Source of the DNA: a virus
Length of the DNA: 41,939 nucleotides
Virus record (IMG/VR): IMGVR_UViG_3300023116_000097
Span: 1-41,939 of that record
Direction: 5' to 3' (one strand)
Made by a program: the position numbers and the translations under genes
Shown: in pieces, positions 10,701 to 21,400 of the stretch
Position numbering within the stretch: position 1 is the first letter of the stretch
Layout of the letters: each line of letters begins with the position of its first letter
The notes under the pieces: generated by a model
The model's input: the letters and a program-made list of their open reading frames with translations, nothing else
Told to the model about the DNA's origin: nothing
The model's database searches: none

Positions 10701-13700
10701 TTGCTGGATCTGGTGTAAGAGTTAGATCTTTGGTGTATGCTGTTAGATCTGCTGTAGCATATACAGCACCATTGGATAAGTTGGGCGTGAAGTCAAACGA
10801 ATCCTGGTTAGTGATCGCTGCCTTCATTAACTCAGCAGCACATCTGAATACGAATAAAGATTCGACGGTGCTTCCAGAAGGATGGAATACATTAGGAGTG
10901 AGAACTCCATCAGTAAAGTAATACTCTGTGTTGTATCTAATATATCTGTTACCTTGAGTAAAGACATCTAGAGATACGGCATCGATGAAGTATCCAGTGT
11001 CTCTCTTACACTTATCAATCTCTGTTGGTGTTAGGGCACTGAAGAAAGTAGCATAGAGTGGGTTGGCAGCAGCGGCATCAAAAGCGTCATCGGTAATAGC
11101 AGTCTTGTTCTGCTGGATTAAGCGATACGAATCAAAGAATCTGCTGTTGTCGTTTGTTACCTCATCACCAGCGAAAGCATAGTCGGGGAAGTCAATAGCA
11201 ATCTGAGCAAGAGATCTATCTAGGATCTCATTCTTATTAATACCGATTAGATTGGCGGCATCGTCAAAACGATCAAATCTGAAGGCAACCTCATCTACTA
11301 GATTTCTTAGATTTCCGTCAGTTAATACACCTGTGACAATAGCAGTTAAAGAAGCAATAGAGTTCTGAACGTCTACACAAGCAGCGGCATTGCCAGATTC
11401 AAGCACAGGGATATCACCAAGTCCGTCTCCATATTCTGCTTCGCCAGCAGAGATGGTTAAGTCTTTGATATAGAGTTGGTTAGTTACCGCCTTCTGCATC
11501 ATGTCTCTTGCCATCTCAAAAGCAGTGATGGACTGAGACTCTTCCCCTACAAGACCTGGATAGATAGGTACATCAGTAGAGATAAAGTAGTTCTGAGCAA
11601 GTTTACGAGTGTATTTGTTACCAGCACCTAGGAAAATATCCAGAGAGATAGCATCAATAAAGTATCCAATGTCTCTACCACACTTGGATTCTGAGAAAAC
11701 AGGATTACCATAATCAACTTCTCCGGCTGCAGCATCAGGAATAGTAGCAAAACCTGTTCCTGGAGCAAGTCTCTCTGCGTCAATAGCATCTTTAGTAATA
11801 CCAACCAAAGTTTGGATTGTTGCTCTTACATCAGCACAGTTAGCAGGATCTCTTGGATCTACGCTAGGAGGATCAGGAAGAATGGTTAGATCTTGTCTGA
11901 ATAGATTGTTTGTTACTGCTAACTCCATAGCATCGGCGGCAGCCTGGAAAGCAGTCACAGACTCTAGTTCTTCACCGATGTCATTATAAACACCACCAGG
12001 GAAATATGCTAGAGCGTTAGCGACAGACTTGACGTTTGCTTCGTTGTAGAGGTCATCTACAACAGCATCTACTAGATATCCTAGGTCACGCTTACACTTA
12101 TCCATACCAGCGTTATAGTCACCATTGTTGACATAAGGAAGAAGATCAATGTCATCATCGGTGAATACATCAACAACAATAGTGGTTAAGTTATCAACTG
12201 TTGTTTGTACATCAGAACAAGCAGTTGCATCTGTGTTGAGGACATTTGGTTCGCCACTGCCAAATACAGCAGGACCTTCTACAACAGTGAGATCTTGAAT
12301 GGGGAACTGGTTAGCAATGGACAACTTCATGTAAGAAGCTGCTTGACCCCAAGCATAGATAGATGCTAAATGCTCCTCGTCGTCTAGTTGAGGAAGTCTA
12401 TTGCCAAACTCGTCGTAATGGAAGAGAGTAAAGTCTCTGGTGTATCTGTTTCCTCTGGTGAAGACATCTAAAGATACAGCATCGGTGAAGTATCCGATAT
12501 CTCTACGGCACTTAACTTCTACAGCAGCGAGGTTAGTAACGACATCACCAGTATTGAAGTTGGGGAACAATAATGGGTTGGCAATGATGTAAGCGGAAGT
12601 GTCTACGTATGCCTGGTCAACAATATCATTCTTGTTCTGTTGAATCAAACGATATCCATCATAATAACGATAGTTCTCTTGATTGCTGGCAGGATCACCA
12701 GGGAACACAAAGTCTGGATGATCAATAGCAATCTGTGCTAATGCTCTATCAGCAATCTCATTCTTGTTAGCAAATACTAGATTAGAAGCATCCTGATATC
12801 TACCCTGTGGTACGTTTAGTTCATCGGGGATTACAGCAAAACCACTGTTATCCACAGCAATCTCAGCATTTAGAACATCAGTTACATATGTAACTAGAAC
12901 GTTTAAGGTAGACTTGACATCAGTACAGGAGTTTGCCGCCTGGTTGCTACCAGTATCATTGGCACTACCAAACTCATAGGTTGGAGCACCTACAAGTTGA
13001 GTTAAATCTCTGTAAAGAACTAGACCTCTGTCAAATGCTTCACCTGCAGTGTTGGTTCCATCATCTAACTGATACGCTCTAGTTGTAGGGAGAGTAACGT
13101 TCAACTGGTTGCTGATTACAGCACCCATGATTGCCTCGGCATTAGTGAAGGCAACAATAGATGCTGCTTCTTCTCCATCCAAACCATTAAGGATAAACGT
13201 ATTGGTCTCGTCGTAATAGTTTAATAGATACTTTCTAGTATAGGTATTAGATCCACCTAAGAATAAATCTAGGGATACAGCATCAATAAAGTATCCGATA
13301 TCACGCTTACATTGTTCTGGGGTTCCTTGGAGGGTAAGACCTTCAAGGACCATATCATCATATGATAACTCAGCGATTAGAGTTCTGTTTTGTTGAATAG
13401 AACGATAGGCATCCTTATATCTCGATAGTCTTGTCTCTACTGGATCACCAGGATAAGAGAATAAAGGATAGTTATTGGCAATCTCAGCAAGAGATCTATC
13501 TACAATCTCTCTACGGTTTTGCTGAATGAGACGATAAGAGTCTTTATATCTAGAGAATCTATTTTCTGTATCATCTTCGGGGAAGTTAAAATCAGGATAT
13601 TCAAGAGCAATCTCGGCAAGAGATCTATCCTGAATCTCTTCCATGTTGGAGAAGATTAGGTTTCTAGCATCCTTCCATCTACCAGACTCGGCAGGGGAGT

Positions 13701-15255
13701 CAGGAAATACAAATCTGTTGTTGCTAGTTCTAGTAATACCGTCTAAGTTGCCGGGAGTAGCATCACTACCGATTGCTTGTAGATAGATTAGTGTTAATGC
13801 CCAGATAGCAGAAGCAACATCAGTACATCCAGCACCGTAATCGACAGCAGGTGTGGGTTCTGTTCTTGTAAATCCAGTTAGATCACCAACACCAGAATCT
13901 GTTCCAATGGCATCGGTGATGATTGTTGTCAAGTCAGCAATCTTAGTTGCTTGATCAGCACAGTCTGGATTAGCAGGATCGGGTAATACATAAGGATCAA
14001 TAACCTGAGTGAATGTATTTTGTGTTCCGCTAATTGGAGTAACAGTGATGCCTCTCATTACATCGATTGCTACATCTCTAGCATTCTCGTATACATTTAC
14101 AGCTTCATCTCTTTCAGCATCTAGTAGAGTAGAAACTGCTTCGCCATTGAACGTTCCTGTTACATATACATTAGCGGCGTCATATACTCTATCGTTACCA
14201 CCATATGTTAGGTTGTAGATGATAGCATCTAATACATCTAGTACGTCATCAATACAATCTTGTGGTGTTCCTGTTCCGACAAATCCAGCAAATGCTGGGT
14301 TAGCAATCATTCGGTCGTAACCTTCAGCAGCAATAAAGTTCTTATTTCTTCTAATGAGATCAGCAGCTTCAGCAGATTTCTGATCAACGATTGCTAGGGG
14401 ATCTAGAACAATAGTGCTATCAAATACTGGAGTGAGTCCATGAGTACCTTCAATGACAGCGGTAGCATCTTGTCTCATTACCTCCATCATTACATAGGCA
14501 ACTTCCTGATATACAATAGCGGAAGCATCTCTCTCACCTGTAATAAGATCACCAAACTCGGAAATGGTATATACTTCAGCATAGTCATATACCTTATTGT
14601 TGCCGTCATATTTCATGTTGAAAGCAACAGCATCGATGAATAGTTTTACGTCATCGATGCATTCCTGGTTTCCGTTAGGAACAGTAAATCCTGGATTGAT
14701 TAATAGGTATCTCGCTAGTCCTCTCTCGAATCCTTCGTTAGCAATATAATCAACGTTGTTCTGGATAGTGTCGTAGGCATCAATCCATCTGTTGCCTCTG
14801 GCATAATCCTTATACTCGGTTAGAAGTTCTCCGACTACTTCATCCTGGAGAAGTTTTCTGTTTAACAGAATATTGTTAGCACCGTCACATAACTTACCAA
14901 AGAATCCTCTCTGTGCTGTTCTAAGAGCAGCCCCGATAGATGCTTTTGCTGTCTCAGCACTTAGACCGTCGTTGGCATCGTCTCCGTCTTTCGACACCCA
15001 CAATACGTTCTCAATAGTGAGAGATTTCCAAAGAAGTTTTCCTTCTTTATTAACTTTAAGAAACTGTCCGTCTTCTCCGGCACTGCCAGTCGAATCAATA
15101 ATCTCTCCTGGTTGTAATCCCCCATCGATTAGCAATCGATCAATAGGAGTTACACCTGTAGCGATGTCGAACAGATCCTGGGCGACTTCATTGATCTTTT
15201 CCCTTTGTTGTTCAAAGGTATCTGATCTAAAAACTTCCTTTCGATTAATTGCCAT
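7723..15255 (-). CDS. Giant tandem-repeat virion/tail fibre protein (2510 aa)
   Basis: The N-terminus (MAINRKEVFRSDTFEQQREK) is followed by a region (about residues 85-110) with VLWVSKDGDDANDG, a motif I associate with cyanophage structural proteins. Residues about 190-1870 consist of repeats: eight clear copies of a C-[KRGY]-RDIGY-type helix and two degenerate copies nearer the N-terminus. They alternate with C-x-DV...LTTIV segments and a helical unit resembling RSLAQIAIDxPDFxFPGD. From about residue 1978 the sequence changes to a beta-helix-like region (TVFVKSGVYTEQTPITLPPN) of pectin-lyase-fold type. Near 2305-2370 there are GSGYTSPPSVVIDD repeats. The end (STDQLGNFRIGQGLQ) resembles other marine phage fibres. 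The start overlaps the 66-residue gene by 11 bases. A large surface-exposed fibre or baseplate arm is inferred; enzymatic activity is not shown. Structural role is likely, precise role unknown. Confidence 0.85.
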   Translation of the reverse strand: MAINRKEVFRSDTFEQQREKINEVAQDLFDIATGVTPIDRLLIDGGLQPGEIIDSTGSAGEDGQFLKVNKEGKLLWKSLTIENVLWVSKDGDDANDGLSAETAKASIGAALRTAQRGFFGKLCDGANNILLNRKLLQDEVVGELLTEYKDYARGNRWIDAYDTIQNNVDYIANEGFERGLARYLLINPGFTVPNGNQECIDDVKLFIDAVAFNMKYDGNNKVYDYAEVYTISEFGDLITGERDASAIVYQEVAYVMMEVMRQDATAVIEGTHGLTPVFDSTIVLDPLAIVDQKSAEAADLIRRNKNFIAAEGYDRMIANPAFAGFVGTGTPQDCIDDVLDVLDAIIYNLTYGGNDRVYDAANVYVTGTFNGEAVSTLLDAERDEAVNVYENARDVAIDVMRGITVTPISGTQNTFTQVIDPYVLPDPANPDCADQATKIADLTTIITDAIGTDSGVGDLTGFTRTEPTPAVDYGAGCTDVASAIWALTLIYLQAIGSDATPGNLDGITRTSNNRFVFPDSPAESGRWKDARNLIFSNMEEIQDRSLAEIALEYPDFNFPEDDTENRFSRYKDSYRLIQQNRREIVDRSLAEIANNYPLFSYPGDPVETRLSRYKDAYRSIQQNRTLIAELSYDDMVLEGLTLQGTPEQCKRDIGYFIDAVSLDLFLGGSNTYTRKYLLNYYDETNTFILNGLDGEEAASIVAFTNAEAIMGAVISNQLNVTLPTTRAYQLDDGTNTAGEAFDRGLVLYRDLTQLVGAPTYEFGSANDTGSNQAANSCTDVKSTLNVLVTYVTDVLNAEIAVDNSGFAVIPDELNVPQGRYQDASNLVFANKNEIADRALAQIAIDHPDFVFPGDPASNQENYRYYDGYRLIQQNKNDIVDQAYVDTSAYIIANPLLFPNFNTGDVVTNLAAVEVKCRRDIGYFTDAVSLDVFTRGNRYTRDFTLFHYDEFGNRLPQLDDEEHLASIYAWGQAASYMKLSIANQFPIQDLTVVEGPAVFGSGEPNVLNTDATACSDVQTTVDNLTTIVVDVFTDDDIDLLPYVNNGDYNAGMDKCKRDLGYLVDAVVDDLYNEANVKSVANALAYFPGGVYNDIGEELESVTAFQAAADAMELAVTNNLFRQDLTILPDPPSVDPRDPANCADVRATIQTLVGITKDAIDAERLAPGTGFATIPDAAAGEVDYGNPVFSESKCGRDIGYFIDAISLDIFLGAGNKYTRKLAQNYFISTDVPIYPGLVGEESQSITAFEMARDMMQKAVTNQLYIKDLTISAGEAEYGDGLGDIPVLESGNAAACVDVQNSIASLTAIVTGVLTDGNLRNLVDEVAFRFDRFDDAANLIGINKNEILDRSLAQIAIDFPDYAFAGDEVTNDNSRFFDSYRLIQQNKTAITDDAFDAAAANPLYATFFSALTPTEIDKCKRDTGYFIDAVSLDVFTQGNRYIRYNTEYYFTDGVLTPNVFHPSGSTVESLFVFRCAAELMKAAITNQDSFDFTPNLSNGAVYATADLTAYTKDLTLTPDPATQSNTDARSCANVRTLIDNLTTIKVDNIEAGTLNLPALDEGIFLDTDSAYAPGGKICRRDIGFIVDAVMADLKARSNTNSVTAARSYLDGGVLIPVIAGEVPQTVSAFSKAILVMQDAIQNVLYKRDLTITDDGNLYPNKCIDVQNEIASLVTIVTDTLTAGDDSIVSTPGLETFGSPGVNELKCRRDIGYVVRALAEDLYANSNINIIKVARAYFNNDGTPRADGLVGEESQSITAYKAAVKFCKKALTNQLYNKDLELFFGPEEYGLSFQPRDYTKSGSDKVCIDVQLALDNLITILEKVVTDGTLAHLDTVTENYGRKGWKKTESLCYRDTGYIIDGVATDLKVGGNVNTTDIANFYFDNQNQQLIYIDGELEQSILSYRFARDLMKKAANQWLISPSNDLYEPKYSLEPLYFDNTVIRDFDYPYCVDVTASIDNYWDIIEFMLLEGGPNTDAQTSVEVQLPSFKTTVFVKSGVYTEQTPITLPPNTGIFGDNLRDVSIYPSNPTENLIYCENGGYITNVTFSGHRFPSYTCSFPKVKINADTNQAYAAEGEGTITKIGSGVKGSYQITLDDTQGLKERMYVTVKNLEPGKLTGGVATAAVIISIQDKVITVSTANELTFNNIELNFDYYIGLAGNITRSPYVQNCTSLTTTGSGLIVDGNLATGTASFVLDSYTQYNQGGDGITIVNGGYTQLVSIFEICCNRAVYLTAGSTCSITNSNTDFGNFGLVADGVSPLQYTAFVDGNQNPGSTINLRDCPKKPYIGQGITIGNNGKPYFFIEQINITNGGSGYTSPPSVVIDDPTGPSGIPAQAIANLNNGVVTSITLISSGSQFINPPNIVLVGGSPTVTATVEPEMYPQYYSIVTGDIPDADGKTTITTDENIAFDLNDGDEVYFFQQTRIIANSHCMEYVGAGTKIQEAIPARGGVPIQANEVVELNGGKVAFTSTDQLGNFRIGQGLQINQNTGTLSGDSFQRSLFVTVTPFILALS
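9686..14664 (-). repeat. Tandem protein-coding repeats, Cys-x-RDIGY family
   Basis: Repeats inside the 2510-residue protein. Clear copies of the C-x-RD[ITL]G[YF]-x-x-[DR]A helix are encoded at about 13291-13313, 12489-12513, 12075-12100, 11661-11686, 10990-11014, 10511-10535, 10130-10153 and 9686-9718. Degenerate copies (CIDDVKLFIDAVAFN and CIDDVLDVLDAIIYN) lie near 14620-14664 and 14225-14262. Spacing is uneven, about 380-800 bases, because a second helical module is inserted between some copies. Copies differ at many positions, indicating old duplications. Confidence 0.85.
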
Positions 15256-15445
15256 TTTCGATTAACTGACGGAGTAAACGTTTGATTTCTGACACGTCTT
15301 CTTTAAGATTATTTATGTCAGTAGTTATTGTAGAGAACCTATTAGCAATACTGTTTCTAACAGGTTTATCGGTATTAACAATGGCACCGGTTTCCGGGTC
15401 ACGATATAAGTTTTCGTGACCCTTTACCTTAATATAGTTATTCAT
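15245..15445 (-). CDS. Small virion-associated protein with C-terminal coiled coil (66 aa)
   Basis: A 66-residue protein. The N-terminal half (MNNYIKVKGHENLYRDPETG, then AIVNTDKP) is a motif I recognise from short conserved proteins of T4-like cyanophages. The C-terminal half (about residues 38-63, ITTDINNLKEDVSEIKRLLR) has Ile and Leu in heptad spacing and is probably a short coiled coil that oligomerises. The ATG follows the stop of the 2691-residue gene with one base between them, and the end overlaps the 2510-residue gene by 11 bases, so all three are translationally coupled. No separate ribosome site is visible. It may be a small trimerising connector or chaperone for the adjacent large fibres; that is inference from size, coiled coil and position. 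Confidence 0.8.
   Translation of the reverse strand: MNNYIKVKGHENLYRDPETGAIVNTDKPVRNSIANRFSTITTDINNLKEDVSEIKRLLRQLIENGN
15310..15317 (-). promoter_or_regulatory. Possible internal late promoter (CATAAATA)
   Basis: On the minus strand CATAAATA lies inside the 66-residue gene, about 55 bases before the start of the 2510-residue gene. It resembles the T4 late promoter TATAAATA at seven of eight positions. It falls in coding sequence and could be chance in AT-rich DNA. Confidence 0.3.
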
Positions 15446-15446
15446 A

Positions 15447-18400
15447 TTAGTAAGAAGCTACTGCTCTTAAATCTTGGATCTTAGGTGGGAAAGCAGGTTC
15501 ATCTGTCTTCATAACGATCTTAACAGCGTAAGAAGAAAACTCGGGTAAGTTACTTACACTATATTTAAACTCTTGATATTCTGCTTGTGTTTCGTAGTTT
15601 CCAGAGATAGAGTTGCCGGAAGTAGCAATATCTGTGTTGTCTGGATTTCCATCAACGTTGAATGCCACCCAGTTAATATCATCAAAGTTTTCTTGACTAG
15701 AAGCTTTCTTAAACTTATAGAACACTTTGACATTTTCTGTATCCTTAACCGTTGCTGTAACACGAACATCAATAGATGTTCCTGGTGTATTAATGAATGT
15801 CTCTTTAGAAACATACTTAGCAGCAGAAGAACTATTTTTGGATTCTACATCAGAAACAAAGTCAACACCGGAAGAAAGAGTCATAGTTCCTACATTTAGA
15901 TACTTATCATCGGCGGACTTGATAATATCGCCAACTCTAAAAATATCTGGTTGTTGTTCCACTGGATCAGCAGATCTTACATAGGCAGACCCTGGTGAGA
16001 TCTCAGAATCATAGTCTCCATTGATAGGTTCGTATGGAGTATCTACGACTAGAACTTTATCCTTGGAATCCCACTCAACAATCTTACCGTTGATTGTATT
16101 ATCGTATGTTGTAGTTAGTTCTAGGGGATAAGAAGCAACGACATTAGAACCTTCCGAGAACTGGAATGTTTCTTCGGAAATGCCATTGATGCTAGTTGTA
16201 GCAGATGTAATAGTAGTACCTACGGGGTCTACAATAAGAGTAGATTCTCCAACAATAAAGTTGGATGTAGTTGATACGTTAATGGATGCTGTTGCAACAC
16301 CGTCGAAAGCAATGATGGAACCAATAGCACCGGAAGTAGTTCCGGTAACAGTACATCCTACAGTAATCTGAGATGGGTCACCGATAACCAGGAAGTTAAC
16401 TTCATAAGAAGGTAAGAAACGAAGTTCTTGATATCTCTTACCGTATCTTGCTTCTCTGCCGGAAGCATTCTCTACTCTGTTAGAGACTGTTTTGACAGAA
16501 GCAGCGTTCAAATCAATAACTGGAGATACAGTTTCACTTGTGCTGGATAAGTTAATCTTATATTCTAGGGATTTATCAACTGAGTTGAACACTTCGTTGA
16601 TTCTAGAAGCAATCACTTTTTGATTGGTAAAGTAATGCTGCTCGTTTAAGAAAGTTTTCTCGAAATCGTTTTCTTGATAAGAAACAAAGTTAGTAGTCTC
16701 GGAATCTACAGGAACAATGTCGGTAGTTTTTACCATTGCCTGAATAGAAGTATTATTTAACTGTAGATATGCTACTTGAGCATATAGTTTTTCATACTTT
16801 CTATTATAAGTTGATAATACTCTAGATCCACCTCCAATAACACTAGAACCTGCTCTGCTTGGACTGGTGATGTTATAGGAGTCAATACCACTGTTAGATA
16901 CTTTAAATAGTGATCCATTTAGAGTAACCGCCGAAACTCCACCTACATCTTCAACTTCCTTGAAGTATACGTAGGATTTTCCGGTATCTTCGAATCCATT
17001 GTCTCTGTGATTTACTTTAACAATAGAGTTGTTGCCCTTAAACAAGGGAGACGTAGAGTTGACAGGAGATTTAGCACTGGTTTCGAAAGGAGAAACATTA
17101 AGTGATTCATATCCTAAGTTCTCGTTAGTGAGTCTTAACTCTCCAGTAGCATTTGTGAAGAACGATGCTCTGTATAAAGTAAACTTAATGTCTTCAAACA
17201 GATCTTCGGTGAAGTTACCAGTATTTTGTGACTTATACACGGAACCAAGTAAAGGTTGTGTAGTTACCGATGCCTGGGTAGTGATTTCATCTTCACCAAG
17301 TCTAGATACCCATAGTTCATATTCTAAGGAATCAGTTTCAATCGCTAAAGCATATTCTGTGTTATCTTGGAGATATACAGGATACTTAAACTTGAATAAA
17401 GTTGGAGTAACAGAGTTGGTTTCGCTTAGATCTGAATCTGTGGCAACACCCATCTGTACGGCAGGCGTGTCGATTTCGATAACAGACTCAACATTTGCTC
17501 CAGTAGCCCCTGTTCCAATACCTTTAATAATCACAGAAGGTGCTTCGGTATATCCTTTTCCAGATAGAACTAGGTCAACGTTGTAAACAGAACCATTAGA
17601 AACTTGGATATCAGCAGAAGCAATACTGCCACCTGGAAGTTGTGGACTCTCGATTGTAATCGAAGCGCCATTGTACTTCTCGCCAACACTTTTAACTTTT
17701 AGATCAACAACTCTACCAGAGTCTTTAGCAAGAGTAACAACAGCAAGTCTATTGTTTGTAGAGTTATATTGAGTTACAGATGAAATATTTAAATCTTCAT
17801 CTTGAATAAAGGAAACTCCATTATGATTAGAGAGAATCAGCGTATATGTTTGTTCTTTGGTAATCGTGAAAGAAGTGCTTAACTCATCACCTAAAGAGAT
17901 ACCATTTTTATCTAAGACATCAACCAAAGGTCCAACAGCACCAGAAGATGCTCCGGTAATGTTCTCTCCTTTAAATAAGGAGACAGAATCTGTATCTCCT
18001 GTTAAATACGCCTTTAACTTTGTAGTTGGGGAAAGACTAATCTGAGTTCCTGGTACAATATACTTTCCTGGAACTCCAGACTCTACGTTAGTTAGATATA
18101 CTCTAATAGGAATATCATTACTCTTCTTGGAGAAGAAGACATCAACACCGGTTGTAAATACTCCGCCTGGATATCCTTCTACCTTGAACGTTTGTGCCAG
18201 TGGATTTGGTTTTAGTTCCTGATCTGTATTGCTGTTAGCAAGTTGAACACCCTCGTTTGCCTTGAAATAAGCAATACCAGTAGAGACGATGCTCTGTGGA
18301 TTGGAGGGCATCACACCAGAAGCATAGAACTGTACCTCAGCGTAGGTGTCTAGATTTTCTTTGGATTCATTAGAAACACCAGAAGAGAAGAGGAATGTTT

Positions 18401-21400
18401 TAGATCCTTCTGTTACTCTTACTTCTTCGGCTGATAGATCATACTGTACTGTATTAACATCTCCTGTCCATCTGGTGTTTAGTCTTGGTGGAGCTCCAGC
18501 AGGAACTAGAACAATACCACTCAAACTACCGTTGACATCAGTTACTAATTCGTTACCAAAAGTAGATAGAGAGTTACCGGCAATACCAGTATAAGAGATA
18601 TCAGGGCAAACCCACCTTCCAACATCTCTATCATCTAGATAAACGTAGATCTTTGTATTTGGTTTAAGTCTGTTTAGAGTAAACTTAATGGGGATAGATC
18701 TAGCAAAGAACTGAACTCCAGTAGCTACAGATCTTCCATTGACAATCTTACTATTAACTCCTTTGCCCAACTCATTATTTTGTGGACTTACGTTAGAAGA
18801 ACTAGCAATGCTGGCAGCAGTTGTAGAGGAGATAATATTATCTGTATTGATATCAGATAAAGACTCAATATTGTATAGAGTTTTATCTGTACCTACCCAG
18901 TTAACAATGAAAGAATCATACAAACTAGAAAGTGATTCTTTGGAATCATCTTTTGCCAAGAGAATAGAGTTTAACTTTGTGTTGGTATCAACAACTAATG
19001 GTTCTACAGAAGAATCATACCACTGATCGATAGTTGGTGAAACGTTAGCATCTCCAACATACTGAAGTACAACAAATGGATTGGGGTTGACGGTGTTTGT
19101 AGCGTTGTCATTTCCTAAGAGTTTCTGTTCTGTGTAGGGCAGGGTGATAACACCATTGTTGTTAACATATCCAGCAAGAACTCTTTGATCGTTCCTGGTA
19201 TTAACTTCTTTCAATAAGAAACTATCTTCTTTTGCTTGAGGTCTTAATACAGACTGCTGTGAATCGATAGCACATTGGTAATCAATAGAACCAAGATTAC
19301 CAACAGAATGTGCCTCGAAAGCATCAACAAAGAATCCAGACTTGAACCTATCAATACCCAAGTCATCCTTAACCTGCATGTTTAGTGCCTGTTGCTCAAG
19401 AATGCTTAGCGTAGTGTAGAACTCAAGGCGTTCAATACGCTTCTCTAACTTGCCAATATCTCTCATGGTATAACGTCTGTTATCCACAGGAATAATCCTT
19501 ACATCCTTGGTGCTATTTGTAAAAGCAGGAATGTTTAAGTAAGCGAGAGCGATGGAATCATCAATGATTTCTGGTTTGGATGGGTTTAATGAAGGGTTTC
19601 CTTGCTCTACAACAATCTCTCCACGTTTTGTTAGGAACACACCATCCATTCTTCCTAGATACTGACTTTCGGAGAACGTAAAAGTATACTCTAGGTTTTT
19701 ATCTGTGGCTGGTGTTAAAGATGGAATACCCGATGGACCAGTGAACGAGAGAGCAGATGCCTCACTTAAGATGGATGTATCTTGGAAACCGCTAATAATA
19801 GAAGTGCTATCTACTTTAGGTCTAAAATCGATTACGTCTTTTAGACTTACAGTTCCATATACAGAAGAGTTAAATGTTGGGATTTCTGAAGCTGTTACAC
19901 CTGCTTGGTGTATATAAGAATCAACTGTAGAGAAATCTCCAAGAGAATGCTCGAAGTAATCAAAAGCAATCAATAACTGACCAGTAGGAGCATCAAATCC
20001 TGGTTTGAGAATGATTCTAGAAACATCGTAGAAAGTATCTCTCTGTCCGCTATCAAAAGTATACTTGTAAGTAATGTCAGTTCCACTTACAAGATTTCCG
20101 TCAGCATCAGCATCTGGGGGAGTAGAAGATGTACCTTCATAAACATATCTTAACTTAAAGGCATCTGAATATGTTAATACTTCAATAGTTTCTGCGTCGT
20201 AATCAGTTCCTCTAAATGGAATGATTCTATCACCACCGGATACAACAGAGAGTCTCTTATTCCTAATAGCAGTCTTTAGTCTAGGTCTTGCCTTATCAAT
20301 CTCAATCGTAGCAGTTAGTTTAAGTTTTGGATAAACAGCTAGAGCACCTTGACCCTCTCCTTGGAAGAAACTATTTGGTAATGTGATAACCAAAGAACCG
20401 GAGGTTACTTCTGTAGAAGTAATGACGTTTGAGTTGATCTGAACATATTGTTCATCAATGTAAATAATGTCTCCTGTATTTACTGCCGTAGAGTCTCCGG
20501 CATCCAAAACAGTTATAATAAAGTTTTCTTCGTTATATCTAGCAAATCTTTGTGTACCGGACGTTAACTGAGCACTAAATGTTACCGTGCTACCGGCAGC
20601 AGCAAGTTCAGAAACAAAATCTTTCCTGATATAATACTTAAATCTAGTATCCTCTGTATCTTTGACCAAAGAAGCAACTTGCTTACTTCCTGTTGGGAAG
20701 ATAAGACTAGACTTTGTGGCATTCTCTAGAACAGGTCGAACTCTAACAACCGTAGCATTAGTGACATTTGCTCCTAATGTGTAGTCTAGAAGGATTCTAG
20801 ATTTTACGACACCTTCAGAATCAGTATATGATTGTACGACATTTCTAATAACTTGTCCGGCATCATCTGTGTATTGGATTAGATCTCCTCTCTTAAGTGT
20901 CTGAGAAAGATCGGTAGCAAATCCATTAGATACCAAATACTTGTTTCCTTTTTCTCCACTAAAAGTGAAAGATGTAACTTGTACGGATTCGGCGTATTCT
21001 GCTTTCGTAGTATCAATGTCTGCTGTAAATGTATATGAGTCATATACAGAGTTGAAGGACTTAATATTCTGGTTACTGTAAGTAAGAACAGTGTCCTTGT
21101 TAAGAACCGCTGTGATTCTAGCGTTATTAACACCACCTTGATCAGGAGTTACTGTTACAACAGGGGGAGAAACATATTGCTGTCTAATCTCATTGTTATT
21201 GACAATCTCGGCAGCGTAGATTCCACCACCTTCTACTTTAGCTTCTACAACAGCAGTATCAAACTCTCTGCCATTAATAACTAGTTTTGCTCTGGTAGGA
21301 CCCGAATCAGCATATCCAGATCCTCGGTAGTTTACAACAAAGTGAGAGATGGTATTTTCTTGAGCAATCTTCAAAGAAACCCCATCTTCATCAATAATAG

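Noticed and set aside
17029-17586. 185-codon plus-strand open frame opposite the DUF4815 gene
   Set aside because: No ribosome site, no recognisable protein, and wholly inside a well supported minus-strand gene; same for other plus-strand frames in the window.
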